64,000 bases of DNA. Source: UBA4427 sp045106235 (GTDB lineage Bacteria; Myxococcota_A; UBA9160; UBA4427). Location of the stretch: positions 1 through 64,000 of the forward strand of contig JBGCEJ010000001.1 in assembly GCA_045106235.1 (NCBI GenBank). The letters are read 5' to 3'. Positions 17,304-26,358 of the stretch are shown here, piece by piece. A program made the position numbers and the translations under genes. The notes under the pieces were generated by a model. The model was not told the DNA's origin, did no database searches, and saw only the letters and a list, made by a program, of their open reading frames with translations. Positions within the stretch are counted from its first letter, which is position 1. The number at the start of each line of letters is the position of its first letter.

Positions 17304-18041
17304 CTAGCCGTCCTGGGGGGCAGCGCGGTCGAGGGCGGCACGCAAATCCCGCGCGACAGCGGGGGGATCTGCCGCCAGGGTGAGCAGGCCCGTGACTGCG
17401 ATGCCCGCGGCCCCGGCCGAAATCGCCTGTCCAGCACGCTCGGCATCGAGGCCGCCCTGGGCGATGAGGGGCAGTCCGAGTGCTGCGGCCGTAGCCAGCC
17501 GGTCGAGGCCGAGGGCGGGGCGCTCTGCGGGCTTCGACCGAGGGTCCCAGATCGGCGCGAGGTGGCCGTAGTGGAGTGGGCTGTCAGACGCGGTTCGGCC
17601 GCCAAGGGCTTCGGAAATTTCGTTCTCAGAATGGAAGGACGCGCCGAGGAGAAGCGCGCCGGGGAGGAGCTGGCCGGCATGCTTCACCGAAAGGGCATCG
17701 CCCCCGAGATGCACGCCATCCGCCCCCGTCGCCCACGCGATATCGGCCCGCTTATTCACAAATACCCGGGGCGCCGCCGCCGCGCCTTCTCGCTCCGCCT
17801 TTTGGGCAGCGTCTCGGGCAGCGGCCACGCCCGCCGCTGTCGCCTCGAGCTGCTCGCCCGTCGCGCTCCGATCACGAATCTGGATCCAGTCGACCCCTGC
17901 TGCGAAGAGTGCTTGCGCAGTTTGTCGAGGCGCATCGTGAAAAGCGCTCACATCAAGAACGGCGCATAACACCGGACGCGAGAAAGCGCTGGCTCCCGTA
18001 GCGGGCGAGGCTGGGGCGGTTTCGGAGACGGACGGCTTCAA
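17304..18041 (-). CDS. thiE: thiamine phosphate synthase (ThiE/TenI family)
   Basis: A 245-residue TIM-barrel protein that would couple the thiazole and pyrimidine moieties into thiamine phosphate. Family features are GVDWIQIRDRS near 49-59, VNKRADIAWATGADGVHLGG near 97-116, YGHLAPIWDPRSK about 158-170 and IAQGGLDAERA. Its start is TTG with GGAGG about ten bases upstream. It is last in the thiS-thiG-thiE operon, 18 bp after thiG. TenI (aminase/isomerase) relatives share this fold, but the pathway context favours synthase. Confidence 0.82.
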   Translation of the reverse strand: MKPSVSETAPASPATGASAFSRPVLCAVLDVSAFHDAPRQTAQALFAAGVDWIQIRDRSATGEQLEATAAGVAAARDAAQKAEREGAAAAPRVFVNKRADIAWATGADGVHLGGDALSVKHAGQLLPGALLLGASFHSENEISEALGGRTASDSPLHYGHLAPIWDPRSKPAERPALGLDRLATAAALGLPLIAQGGLDAERAGQAISAGAAGIAVTGLLTLAADPPAVARDLRAALDRAAPQDG

Positions 18042-18059
18042 GAAGGAGAAGCCTCCGGT

Positions 18060-18857
18060 CTAGAAACGCGCCGTGCCATCGAGTGGACTGGACGCAGTCG
18101 CGTAGAGGCGCTGGGGCATGCGCCCGGCTTCATAGGCCGCGCGCCCCGCCTCGACGCCTTGCCGCATGGCGTTCGCCATCTTGACGGGATCCTTGGCGTG
18201 GGCGATCGCCGTATTCATCAGCAGCGCCGTCGCGCCGAGCTCCATCGCAAAGGCGGCATCGCTCGCTGTGCCGACGCCTGCATCGACGATGACGGGGACT
18301 TCGACCGTTTCCATGATGATGCGCAGATTGGCGGGATTCCGAATGCCCATCCCCGAGCCGATTGGGGCGGCCAGAGGCATGACGACGGGACAGCCCATCG
18401 CTTCGAGGCGCTGGCAGGCGACGGGATCGTCGGTGATATACGGAAGGACCGTGAAACCGTCGTCGATCAAGATCTTGGCGGCTTCGAGGGTGGCGGGTAC
18501 GTCGGGGAAGAGGGTGCGCTCGTCGCCGATTACTTCCAGCTTGATCAGGTCCGTGTCGAGAAGCTCGCGCCCGAGCTGCGCCGTCGTGATGGCGTCTTCC
18601 GCCGTATAGCAGCCGGCGGTGTTAGGCAGGATCGTGAAGCGTTCCGGCGAGACGACGTCGAGGAGTCGCGGGCCCTTATCGGCGTCGAAATTCACGCGGC
18701 GCAGAGCGACCGTGACCATTTCCGCGCCCGAGACTTCGGCGCATTCGAGGTTCTGCTCGAAGCTTTCGTATTTGCCCGTGCCGATGATCAGCCGGGAATG
18801 AAATTCGTGCTTGCCGATGGTGAACGCGGGAGCGCCCTGGGGTTTTTGCTGACTCAT
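18060..18857 (-). CDS. thiG: thiazole synthase
   Basis: A 265-residue ThiG. It forms the thiazole phosphate ring from deoxyxylulose phosphate, dehydroglycine and the thiocarboxylate of ThiS. The Schiff-base lysine is Lys106 in LIKLEVI; RLIIGTGKY near the N-terminus, LPNTAGCYTAEDA, PIGSGMGI and VDAGVGTASDAAFAMELGA are all typical. The ATG start comes 2 bp after the thiS stop, so translation is tightly coupled to its sulfur donor. Confidence 0.96.
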   Translation of the reverse strand: MSQQKPQGAPAFTIGKHEFHSRLIIGTGKYESFEQNLECAEVSGAEMVTVALRRVNFDADKGPRLLDVVSPERFTILPNTAGCYTAEDAITTAQLGRELLDTDLIKLEVIGDERTLFPDVPATLEAAKILIDDGFTVLPYITDDPVACQRLEAMGCPVVMPLAAPIGSGMGIRNPANLRIIMETVEVPVIVDAGVGTASDAAFAMELGATALLMNTAIAHAKDPVKMANAMRQGVEAGRAAYEAGRMPQRLYATASSPLDGTARF

Positions 18858-18859
18858 CT

Positions 18860-19093
18860 CTAGCCTCCTCCGACCGCTTCTAGAATTTCGACGCGATCTC
18901 CCTCTGCGAGCTCCACCTCATCGAAGCGCGAGCGGGCCACGACCGTTCGATTTACCGCGACCGCAACGCGTTTGCCCCCGAGTCCGAGACTCACAAGCAA
19001 AGTCGCGACTCTAAACGGCGCCTCCAGGATCTGGGCATCGCCGTTCACCGACAGATTCCGCTTCGCGCTCGAATCGGATTCTGGGGCAGACAT
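18860..19093 (-). CDS. thiS: ThiS sulfur-carrier protein
   Basis: A 77-residue ubiquitin-like protein. The core is NLSVNGDAQILEA, VAVAVNRTVVARS and a C-terminal EILEAVGGG, whose terminal glycines carry the thiocarboxylate for thiazole synthesis. The ATG at 19093 has AAGAGGA at proper spacing; the frame extends further upstream but without family similarity. A non-conserved N-terminus of about 12 residues precedes the fold. First gene of the thi operon; no THI-box riboswitch was found upstream. Confidence 0.9.
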   Translation of the reverse strand: MSAPESDSSAKRNLSVNGDAQILEAPFRVATLLVSLGLGGKRVAVAVNRTVVARSRFDEVELAEGDRVEILEAVGGG

Positions 19094-19319
19094 GAGCAGG
19101 TCCTCTTGGGTTACGGGGCCGTGTAGCGAGTGGTCGGACGAGAGAGGGCGTCGGATGCGAGCCCGCAGGGCGGGGTCGCGACCCGTCGGAACATACCGGA
19201 AGGGGCGATCCGCTGCCCTTGCCCTTTGCCCCGGAACGTTGAGAAGCATCCGAAAGGCGATTGCCGATTCCGGAACGGGCGGCATTCGGTACGCTACAGC
19301 CGCCCCCGGGAGAATTCGC

Positions 19320-20540
19320 ATGAACGAAGCCGCAGAAGAGCGGCCGGTCTGGGCCTGGATCGATCTCGAAGCGCTACGACACAATGCGCGTCGGGCGCGC
19401 GCTTGCGCGGCGGGCCGGGTCGTCATCGGCGTGATCAAGGCGGATGCCTACGGGCATGGCGCCGTAGATGTGGCACGCGCGCTCCTGGCCGAGGGGATCC
19501 CGCGCCTCGCCGTCGTCAGCGTCGCCGAAGGGGCCGAGCTGCGCCGCGCTGGGATCGTGGCGCCGATCCTGTTGATGGGCGGACTCGACGAGGCAGCCGC
19601 GACGGAACGCGCTCTCAAATGGGGGCTCACCCCGGTTCTGCACGACCAGCGCGGCTTTGAGCTCGCGCGGGCGGGGGCGCGGAGCGATGCCCCGCTTTCC
19701 GTTGAGGTCGAAGTGGATACGGGGATGCATAGAATGGGCGTCGCGCCTTCCGAGGTCGATGCTCTGCTGGCGCAGGTGGCGGCCACGCCGCAGCTTTCGC
19801 TCAGCGGTATTTTTACGCACCTGGCGACCGCGGATGAGGCGGACCCTTCGAATAGCCATCGGCAGATTGAAGCCTTCGAGAAGATTGTGGCGGCGCAGCC
19901 TGCGGACGGGGCGAGCCGACCCGATGTTCATATTTCGAATTCCGGGGGGCTGCTGCGTCTGAATGAGATCGAGCGACCGGATCGAGGCTTCCTGACTCAG
20001 GCCGTGCGGCCTGGCCTCATGCTCTACGGCGTTTCGCCTTTTACGGATGAGCGTGGAGAGCCTCGGGTGGGAATGGGGGCCGAGGCGCTGGACCTCGAGC
20101 CGGTGATGACCTTGGCGGCGCAGGTTGTGGCGACGCGACGGGTTCGGAAGGGCGAGGCGGTGGGCTACGGCGGGGCCTGGCGGGCGCCGCGGGAGACCAC
20201 GGTGGCGACGTTGCCTCTGGGGTACGCCGACGGGATTCCGCGCTCGGTTCTGGGGCGCGCGGAGGTGCATCTTGCGGGCGCGATGCGGCCCATCGTGGGC
20301 CGGGTTTCCATGGATTATATCGGTGTCGAAGTAGCGGAGGGCGACGTCCAGGTCGGGGATATTGCGACCGTCTTCGGGCGGACGCCGCAGGGCGAGCGGA
20401 TTCCCGTCGAGCGCATCGCCGCCCAGGCGGGAACCATCGGCTACGAGCTCCTGACCTCGGTGGGGAGTCGGGTGCCGCGTCGTGTCGGCGAGGGCCTGCC
20501 GCCGGGGCGTGACTTCGGCGATTTCGACCGGGCGGTCTAG
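19320..20540 (+). CDS. alr: alanine racemase
   Basis: A 406-residue PLP enzyme that makes D-alanine for peptidoglycan. The PLP lysine lies in VIKADAYGHGA near residue 40. EVDTGMHRMG, FTHLATADEAD, VRPGLMLYG and RVSMDYIGVEV are typical Alr segments. The catalytic tyrosine is expected in VGYGGAW. ATG start with GGGAGA upstream; the longer open frame to 18972 runs antisense to thiS and is not coding. It is divergent from thiS across 226 bp. Confidence 0.93.
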   Translation: MNEAAEERPVWAWIDLEALRHNARRARACAAGRVVIGVIKADAYGHGAVDVARALLAEGIPRLAVVSVAEGAELRRAGIVAPILLMGGLDEAAATERALKWGLTPVLHDQRGFELARAGARSDAPLSVEVEVDTGMHRMGVAPSEVDALLAQVAATPQLSLSGIFTHLATADEADPSNSHRQIEAFEKIVAAQPADGASRPDVHISNSGGLLRLNEIERPDRGFLTQAVRPGLMLYGVSPFTDERGEPRVGMGAEALDLEPVMTLAAQVVATRRVRKGEAVGYGGAWRAPRETTVATLPLGYADGIPRSVLGRAEVHLAGAMRPIVGRVSMDYIGVEVAEGDVQVGDIATVFGRTPQGERIPVERIAAQAGTIGYELLTSVGSRVPRRVGEGLPPGRDFGDFDRAV

Positions 20541-20816
20541 TCTCGTCCGCATGGGCACGCGGCCCGTTCCGACCGACGCCGAGTTTCTAGAATCCGCGTG
20601 AGCGGCCCCCATCTCGCCTCGTTCTGAACTAGTCTCCGCCCCAGTTGGGCGCCGGTTCTCGTGCGCGTGCGTTCGGCGACTGCCTCCCGGAAAAATGCAT
20701 TCAGGAGCAGCGCAAAAACGCAATCGCGGCGAGGCTCGTCGTGGCTTTTCCCGCCCCGCCGATTTCGGTCGCCCCGACCAAAAAACGAATCGCTTGAGAT
20801 AAAAAAGGAAGAATCG

Positions 20817-22394
20817 ATGTCCCCCAATTCATCTGATGCCGCGCGCCCTGTGAAGCGTGCCTTGCTCTCGGTTTCCGACAAGGGTGGACTTGTCGAGTTC
20901 GCGAAAGACCTGAACGCGCTCGGTGTCGAGCTGGTGGCTTCGGGGGGAACGGCGGGTGCGATTCGCGATGCGGGCCTTCCGGTTTTGGATGTGGCTGAGC
21001 TGACGGCGAGCCCGGAGATGCTCGGCGGTCGGGTGAAGACGCTTCATCCGAAGATTCACGGCGGCATTCTTGCCCGCCGCGATCTCAAGGAAGATCAGGC
21101 CGATCTCGAGGCGAACGAAATCCGCGAACTCGACCTCGTCGTTTGCAACCTCTATCCCTTCCAGGCGACCGTGGCTCGGGCGGATGTGACCCGCGCCGAA
21201 GCCGTCGAGAAGATCGATATTGGCGGTCCGTCGATGATCCGTTCGGCGGCGAAGAACCACGCCTACGTCGGCGTACTCTGCGACCCCTCGGACTACGCGG
21301 GTGTGATCTCGGAGCTGCGCGAGAGCGGCGGCCTTGGCGGCGCGACCCGACGCCGGCTCGCGCTCAAGGCCTTCCAGCATACGGCGGATTACGATGCGGC
21401 GATTTCGCAGTGGCTCGGCGAAAACGACCCCGAACTGCCGGCGGAGACCTTCCCTGAATCGCTCATCATCTCGCTCGAGAAGGCGGATGAGCTTCGCTAC
21501 GGCGAGAATCCTCATCAGAAGGCAGCGCTCTACGGCGGCTTCCTCGAAATCGCGACGCCGCTTCACGGCAAGGCACTTTCCTACAATAATATCATCGACG
21601 CCCAGGCCGCTCTGGCTCTGATCATCGACTTCTTGCCCGCAGAGCGCTCTGTGGTTGCAATCCTGAAGCATAATACACCCTGTGGTGTCGGGGCGGGCGC
21701 TTCGGCGCTCGAGGCCTACGAAAATGCGTTCTCGACGGATCCTGATTCGCCCTTCGGCGGCATCATCGTTTCGAATGTGGCCTTCGATCTCGCCCTCGCT
21801 GAAAAGGTCGACGAGATCTTTACCGAGGTGCTGATCGCGCCGAGCTTTACGGACGACGCGCTGGCCCTACTGAAGAAGAAAAAGAACCGCCGGCTGATGA
21901 CCTTCGATGCGACGAAGATCGACGGCAACCAGCTCGAAGTGCGACGCGTGTTCGGGGGGCTCCTCGTTCAAGAGTCGGACCCGGCGCCGAACGAGGTCCT
22001 TGAGGCGACCGTCGCAACCGAAGACGCGCCGAGCGCGGAGCAGCGGCAGGCGATGGAGTTCGCTTGGCGCGTTGTGAAGCACGTGAAGAGCAACGCCATC
22101 GTGTTTGCCTCCCATGACCGAACGCTGGCGATCGGCGGCGGGGCGACGTCCCGAGTGGACGCCGTGCATGCGGCGGCGGCCAAGGCGGCGCGGGTGGGGC
22201 TCTCGCTTGAGGGTTCTACGCTGGCGAGCGATGCCTTCTTCCCCTTCGCGGATGGTCTTGAAACCGCGGTTGCAGCGGGCGCGAGCTCGGTGGTTCAGCC
22301 GGGTGGGTCGAATCGTGATGAAGAAGTGATTGCGGCGGCGAACCGCCTCGGCGTACCGATGCTCCTCACGGGCAAGCGGCATTTCCGCCACTAA
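20817..22394 (+). CDS. purH: bifunctional AICAR formyltransferase/IMP cyclohydrolase
   Basis: A 525-residue PurH for the last two steps of IMP synthesis. The N-terminal cyclohydrolase part shows ALLSVSDKGGLVEFA, ASGGTAGAIRDAG, LGGRVKTLHPKIHGG and DIGGPSMIRSAAKN. The C-terminal formyltransferase part shows LRYGENPHQKAA, LSYNNIIDAQAAL, KHNTPCGVG and KHVKSNAIVFA. ATG start after AAGGAA. It precedes purD by 103 bp, so a purH-purD unit is likely. The open frame to 20661 has no similarity and is not included. Confidence 0.96.
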   Translation: MSPNSSDAARPVKRALLSVSDKGGLVEFAKDLNALGVELVASGGTAGAIRDAGLPVLDVAELTASPEMLGGRVKTLHPKIHGGILARRDLKEDQADLEANEIRELDLVVCNLYPFQATVARADVTRAEAVEKIDIGGPSMIRSAAKNHAYVGVLCDPSDYAGVISELRESGGLGGATRRRLALKAFQHTADYDAAISQWLGENDPELPAETFPESLIISLEKADELRYGENPHQKAALYGGFLEIATPLHGKALSYNNIIDAQAALALIIDFLPAERSVVAILKHNTPCGVGAGASALEAYENAFSTDPDSPFGGIIVSNVAFDLALAEKVDEIFTEVLIAPSFTDDALALLKKKKNRRLMTFDATKIDGNQLEVRRVFGGLLVQESDPAPNEVLEATVATEDAPSAEQRQAMEFAWRVVKHVKSNAIVFASHDRTLAIGGGATSRVDAVHAAAAKAARVGLSLEGSTLASDAFFPFADGLETAVAAGASSVVQPGGSNRDEEVIAAANRLGVPMLLTGKRHFRH

Positions 22395-22497
22395 GCACTC
22401 AGCATATGCGGTCGGATCGCAGGCGCCTCGCTCTCGGGCGGGCGGCCATCGGTCCAGCCCCTGAGCGATGAGCGATGAGCGAAAAGAGGAGAGTGCC

Positions 22498-23790
22498 GTG
22501 AAGGTTCTAGTCGTTGGCAGCGGCGGGCGCGAACACGCCCTGGTTTGGAAGATCGCGCAGAGCCCTGCGCTTACGGCACTGCATATTGCTCCGGGTAGCG
22601 CGGCGATCAGCGGACTCGGAACCTGCCATCCCGAAGTGGGCGCTCAGGATCTCGACGCGATCGTTGCTTTGGCCGCGGCGGAGTCGATCGATTTGGTTGT
22701 GGTCGGGCCCGAGGATCCTCTGGCGGCGGGCCTCTCGGATCGCCTGCGCGGGGAAGGTGTCGCGGTCTTCGGCCCCTCGGCGCATGCCGCCCAGCTCGAA
22801 GGAAGCAAGGCCTTCGCGAAAGACTTCATGCAGCGGCATAACGTGCCGACCGCAGCCTACGCTGTCTTCGAAGACGCGGCCGCAGCGCACACGTATATCG
22901 ACGAACTCGCGCGCCCCTGCGTTGTGAAGGCCGACGGCCTCGCGGCGGGCAAGGGTGTGGCGATGTGCGAAGACGCCGCCGCGGCCCATCATGCCATCGA
23001 CGAAATGATGGGGGAGAAGCGCTTTGGCGATGCGGGAAACCGCGTCGTGGTCGAAGAATGGCTACAGGGCGAGGAAGCGTCCTACTACGCGATTACGGAT
23101 GGCGATCAGATCGTCACCTTGGCCGCAGCGCAGGATCATAAGCGCGCCCTCGACGGCGACCAAGGCGAAAATACCGGGGGCATGGGCGCCTACTCCCCCG
23201 CGCCGGTCGTCACGGAAGCCGTGGAGAAGAAGATCCTCGAACGCGTCGTCCATCCGACGATCAAGGGCATGGCGAGCGAGGGGCATCCCTTTCAGGGCGT
23301 GCTTTTCGTGGGATTGATGATCGACGATCAGGGTGATCCCTACGTAATCGAGTTCAACGTGCGCTTCGGTGACCCGGAGACCCAGCCTTTGCTCATGCGC
23401 TTGGAGAGCGACCTGCTGCCGATTCTGGATGCCGCCGCGCGGGGTACGCTTCGGCATGATGCGGATATTCGCTGGGGCGAGGCGGCGGTGTGCGTTGTGC
23501 TCGCTTCAGGAGGCTACCCGCGGAGCTACGAGACGGGAATTCAGATTTTGGGTCTCGATGAACTCGGCGGTCTCGCGGGCGCTGAATCGGTGGTGGTGTT
23601 CCATGCGGGAACGCGCCGAGAGGCATCGGGTGAGGGTTTTGAGACCGCGGGCGGTCGCGTCCTGGGCGTCACGGCGTCCGGGGAGAGCGTCGCCGAGGCC
23701 CGAGACCGCGCCTACGCTGCGGTGGAGAAGATCACCTTTGAAGGGGCTCATCTTCGACGGGACATCGCCTCACGGGCACTCTCTCGTTAG
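22498..23790 (+). CDS. purD: phosphoribosylamine-glycine ligase
   Basis: A 430-residue ATP-grasp enzyme of purine synthesis. It begins with VLVVGSGGREHALVWK and contains GPEDPLAAGL, GPSAHAAQLEGSKAFAK, VVKADGLAAGKGV, DHKRALDGDQGENTGGMG and EFNVRFGDPETQ. The start is GTG 22498, with GAGGAGAG upstream and the canonical N-terminus right after; an in-frame ATG at 22468 would add ten charged residues. Follows purH in the same direction. Confidence 0.96.
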   Translation: MKVLVVGSGGREHALVWKIAQSPALTALHIAPGSAAISGLGTCHPEVGAQDLDAIVALAAAESIDLVVVGPEDPLAAGLSDRLRGEGVAVFGPSAHAAQLEGSKAFAKDFMQRHNVPTAAYAVFEDAAAAHTYIDELARPCVVKADGLAAGKGVAMCEDAAAAHHAIDEMMGEKRFGDAGNRVVVEEWLQGEEASYYAITDGDQIVTLAAAQDHKRALDGDQGENTGGMGAYSPAPVVTEAVEKKILERVVHPTIKGMASEGHPFQGVLFVGLMIDDQGDPYVIEFNVRFGDPETQPLLMRLESDLLPILDAAARGTLRHDADIRWGEAAVCVVLASGGYPRSYETGIQILGLDELGGLAGAESVVVFHAGTRREASGEGFETAGGRVLGVTASGESVAEARDRAYAAVEKITFEGAHLRRDIASRALSR

Positions 23791-23838
23791 GCCTACGTCG
23801 TTTGTTCGCGATCGACTAACTCTGGAGAAGTGAAACGA

Positions 23839-25161
23839 ATGACCGTCGTCCGTCCCTTCCGAGCGCTGCGCTACGACACCAAGCGCGTTGAACTCTCCAA
23901 GGTCATCGTCCCGCCCTACGACGTGATCGCAGCTGACGAGCGCGGAAATTTCTTCGACCGCGATCCGCATAACGCGATCCGCTTCGAGCTGACACGCGAC
24001 GTTGCTGACGAGGCCGCGGCGGACTACGCCTGGATTCGCGAGAACCTCGACGCGTGGCGGGCGGAAGGTGTCCTGATCCGGGACGAAGCGCCCGGTTACT
24101 ACGTCATGGGGCAAAGGTACACGGCGCCCAGCGGCGAAGTTCTCGAACGAATCGGCTTCTTCGGAGAACTCCAGCTCGAAGAATACGATGCCCGCGTGGT
24201 GAGGCCTCATGAGCGCACGCTCGCGGGGCCCAAGGCGGATCGGCTGAAACTCCTGCGCGCGGCGGAAGCGAATCTCTCCAGCGTGTTCTTGCTCTATGAG
24301 GACCGCGAAGACGCGCTCGGCGCTCTACTTGCGCGGGCCCTCGACGAAAACGAAATCGGGCGGGCGGAGGACGGGATGGGCGTGGCCTACCGGCTCGGGC
24401 GCGTGGTTGCCGAAGCCGATCTCCAAGAGATCGCGGGCTTTTTGGCGGCTCGGCCCAGCGTGATTGCGGATGGTCATCATCGCTATGAGACCGCGGTCGA
24501 GTACCGGCGCCAGCAGGCGGCCGCTTGTTCCGAGATTGACGAGAGAGGCGAGGGCGGCGAAGCGGCCGCAGCGCCCTGGCAATCGACGATCGCCTACTTC
24601 GCGAACGCCTACGCACCCGGCAGCCTCTTGCTGCCCATCCACCGCGTCGTGAAGCAGGGCGCGGCGCCCACGGAAGAAGCCTGGCGCGAAGCGCTGCCGG
24701 AGTGGCGTGTGACGCCCCTGCCGGAGGCGTCCCTTCTGGAAGTCGAGGGTCGATTGGCAGAGCATCTCGCTCCGCTCTCCGAGCGACCGTCGTTTGTGGC
24801 GGAATCGGTTTCCGACGCGGGCGAAGCCGTGATGCTCTTGATTGAACGCGAGGAGCCGCTCGGCGAGGCGCTGATGGTGCGGATCCTCGAGGAGGAGGTC
24901 CTCGCGAAGGTGTTTGGGCTTGATACGGACGCGATTCGCGGCGGCGCTGTCTCGTTTCCGAAGAGCGCGAAGCGGGCCGGGCAGGAGGTGCGTGAGGGGG
25001 AGGGCGTCGTGGCCCTCTATCTGAACCCCATGACGCCGGACGACGTCTTTCGGGCAACGGCGGAGGGCGACGTGATGCCCCAGAAATCGACGTTCTTCTA
25101 TCCGAAGATTCCCACAGGCATGGCTTTTCGGGATCATCGCGATGGGCCCGGTCGGTCCTAG
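23839..25161 (+). CDS. DUF1015-family protein
   Basis: A 440-residue member of the DUF1015 family. Typical features are VRPFRALRYDTKRVELSKVI at the N-terminus, VPPYDVIAADE, YYVMGQRY near 92-99, and ADGHHRYETAVEY near 214. The DGHHR motif recalls the DGxHR/GxHR core of ParB/Srx-fold proteins, including the serine kinase SerK, so a nucleotide-linked activity on a small molecule is possible but unproven. Start ATG 23839 has GGAGA ten bases upstream; an in-frame GTG at 23830 is too close. It lies 48 bp after purD. Function not established from sequence. Confidence 0.82.
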   Translation: MTVVRPFRALRYDTKRVELSKVIVPPYDVIAADERGNFFDRDPHNAIRFELTRDVADEAAADYAWIRENLDAWRAEGVLIRDEAPGYYVMGQRYTAPSGEVLERIGFFGELQLEEYDARVVRPHERTLAGPKADRLKLLRAAEANLSSVFLLYEDREDALGALLARALDENEIGRAEDGMGVAYRLGRVVAEADLQEIAGFLAARPSVIADGHHRYETAVEYRRQQAAACSEIDERGEGGEAAAAPWQSTIAYFANAYAPGSLLLPIHRVVKQGAAPTEEAWREALPEWRVTPLPEASLLEVEGRLAEHLAPLSERPSFVAESVSDAGEAVMLLIEREEPLGEALMVRILEEEVLAKVFGLDTDAIRGGAVSFPKSAKRAGQEVREGEGVVALYLNPMTPDDVFRATAEGDVMPQKSTFFYPKIPTGMAFRDHRDGPGRS

Positions 25162-25194
25162 AGGGGGCGGGATGGATTCTGCGGAGACCACGCG

Positions 25195-25533
25195 ATGAGT
25201 CGACGGTTCGCGCCAGCAGGCCGGCGGAAGGGGACGCCCACGAAGATGGGCGATCTCGTGGGACAGGTTCTGGGCGACCTGGGGCTCGACGGCGTCGCGA
25301 AATCGCACAAGATCGGGTTGATCTGGACGGAAGCTGTGGGTGCGCAAATTGCGGCGCATTGCCGACCCCTTGGGTTGCGGGGAGACGTCCTGGAGCTCGA
25401 AGTGGATAGTCCCGTTTGGTCTCAGCAGCTCCAGCTCCGGAAGCCCGAGCTGCTCGCGAAGCTCGAAGAACACCTCGGTTCGGATGCGCCGCGAGAGCTT
25501 CGTTTCCAGGTCGGCTATGGTCGTCGGCGGTAG
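25195..25533 (+). CDS. DUF721/DciA-like protein
   Basis: A 112-residue basic protein. After a positively charged N-terminus (RRFAPAGRRKGTPTK) comes the DUF721 core with IGLIWTEAVGAQIAAHC, LRGDVLELEVDSPVWSQQLQ and KLEEHLG. The family includes DciA, which loads replicative helicase DnaB in many bacteria without DnaC. Here the domain is near the C-terminus and the protein is short, so the assignment is to the family and not a proven helicase loader. It starts 33 bp after the DUF1015 gene. Confidence 0.78.
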   Translation: MSRRFAPAGRRKGTPTKMGDLVGQVLGDLGLDGVAKSHKIGLIWTEAVGAQIAAHCRPLGLRGDVLELEVDSPVWSQQLQLRKPELLAKLEEHLGSDAPRELRFQVGYGRRR

Positions 25534-25598
25534 AGCAAAAAAAACCGCCCATTGACCCCTGCATCGGCCGGGGATCAAACGAGCATTGGGGAGGCAGG

Positions 25599-25805
25599 AT
25601 GGCAGCGCAGCCAAAAGCAGAGGATCAGGGGCCTGAGACAATGGGGCGCCGCTGCGATCTCTGCGGGGACACCGTCGGGGCTGTGCGCCGTGTGGCCCTG
25701 GATCACGAGTACGATCGCCTGCAAAAGGCCCATAAAGAGCTGTATTCCTGCTCCAGCTGCTTTGAGGACAAGGAAAAACAGCGGTTGGGCCTGGATCAGC
25801 GCTGA
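25599..25805 (+). CDS. small zinc-ribbon protein, hypothetical
   Basis: A 68-residue protein with two CxxC pairs: CDLCG near residue 19 and CSSCFEDKEKQ near 50, separated by a helical segment with DHEYDRLQKAHKELY. This looks like a treble-clef or ribbon that binds one zinc. GGGGAGG before the ATG supports the start; the longer open frame from 25416 antedates it without similarity. No function can be named. It sits between the DciA-like gene and the rpsP promoter. Confidence 0.65.
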   Translation: MAAQPKAEDQGPETMGRRCDLCGDTVGAVRRVALDHEYDRLQKAHKELYSCSSCFEDKEKQRLGLDQR

Positions 25806-25813
25806 TCTTCCGG

Positions 25814-25842
25814 TTGACCCCGGGAGCCAATTTCCCTAATTT
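25814..25842 (+). promoter_or_regulatory. rpsP: sigma-70-type promoter of the rpsP operon
   Basis: TTGACC (25814-25819), a 17-bp spacer and TAATTT (25837-25842) form a good housekeeping promoter. It implies a leader of about 180 nt before rpsP. It should drive rpsP, khpA, rimM, trmD and rplS. Confidence 0.6.
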
Positions 25843-26031
25843 GCGCGCCTGCTTAGACCGGACTGTCTCCGTCCCGTCGGCCCTAGCCCTCTGCCTCTCT
25901 TGATCAGCTTCGCTCTGCGCGGCCTTCGTGAAAGAGACCGCATCGGTCCCGGCCGCCGACGCGGAATCAAAATCAGCCCGGAAATCCAAGAAAACATAGA
26001 GAATCAGAGAGAACGAGAGGTCGAAAACGAC

Positions 26032-26358
26032 ATGGTTAAGCTTCGAATGATGCGCATGGGCTCCAAGAAGCGCCCGTATTACCGCGTGATGGCGATTGAT
26101 GAGCGAAAGCAGCGGGACGGTCGCCCCCTCGAATTCCTGGGCACCTACAACCCGGGCGTTGAGCCGCCGGCGCTTCGCCTCGAGTTGGACGCGATCGACG
26201 TCTGGCTCGGCAAGGGCGCACAGATGTCGGGTACGGTCCGCAGCCTCGTGAACCAGGTTCGCCGCTCGGGCAACACCTTTGACAATACGCATACGTACAC
26301 GCCGCCCGAAAAGCCGGTTGCTGTCGCTGCTGCGGAAGAGGCCGGTCTCAATGGCTGA
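26032..26358 (+). CDS. rpsP: 30S ribosomal protein S16
   Basis: A 108-residue S16. The core begins VKLRMMRMGSKKRPYYRVMA, with FLGTYNPG and VDVWLGKGAQMS-like segments typical of the family. A C-terminal tail of about 25 residues (TYTPPEKPVAVAAAEEAG) exceeds the minimal S16. The true ATG is 26032; an upstream extension of the open frame to 25900 lies in the leader. Its 3' end overlaps khpA by eight bases. Confidence 0.95.
   Translation: MVKLRMMRMGSKKRPYYRVMAIDERKQRDGRPLEFLGTYNPGVEPPALRLELDAIDVWLGKGAQMSGTVRSLVNQVRRSGNTFDNTHTYTPPEKPVAVAAAEEAGLNG

Noticed and set aside
15452..17383. 643-codon open frame on the plus strand over the HtrA genes
   Set aside because: Antisense shadow; the minus-strand HtrA proteases have complete catalytic triads and PDZ domains.
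19094..19319. Possible TPP riboswitch before thiS
   Set aside because: The CTGAGA and ACCTGA core elements were not found on the minus strand.
25599..25805. Small zinc-ribbon protein as a Trm112-like partner of the Trm9-like enzyme
   Set aside because: Cysteine spacing and surrounding sequence do not match Trm112, and it lies 13 kb away.
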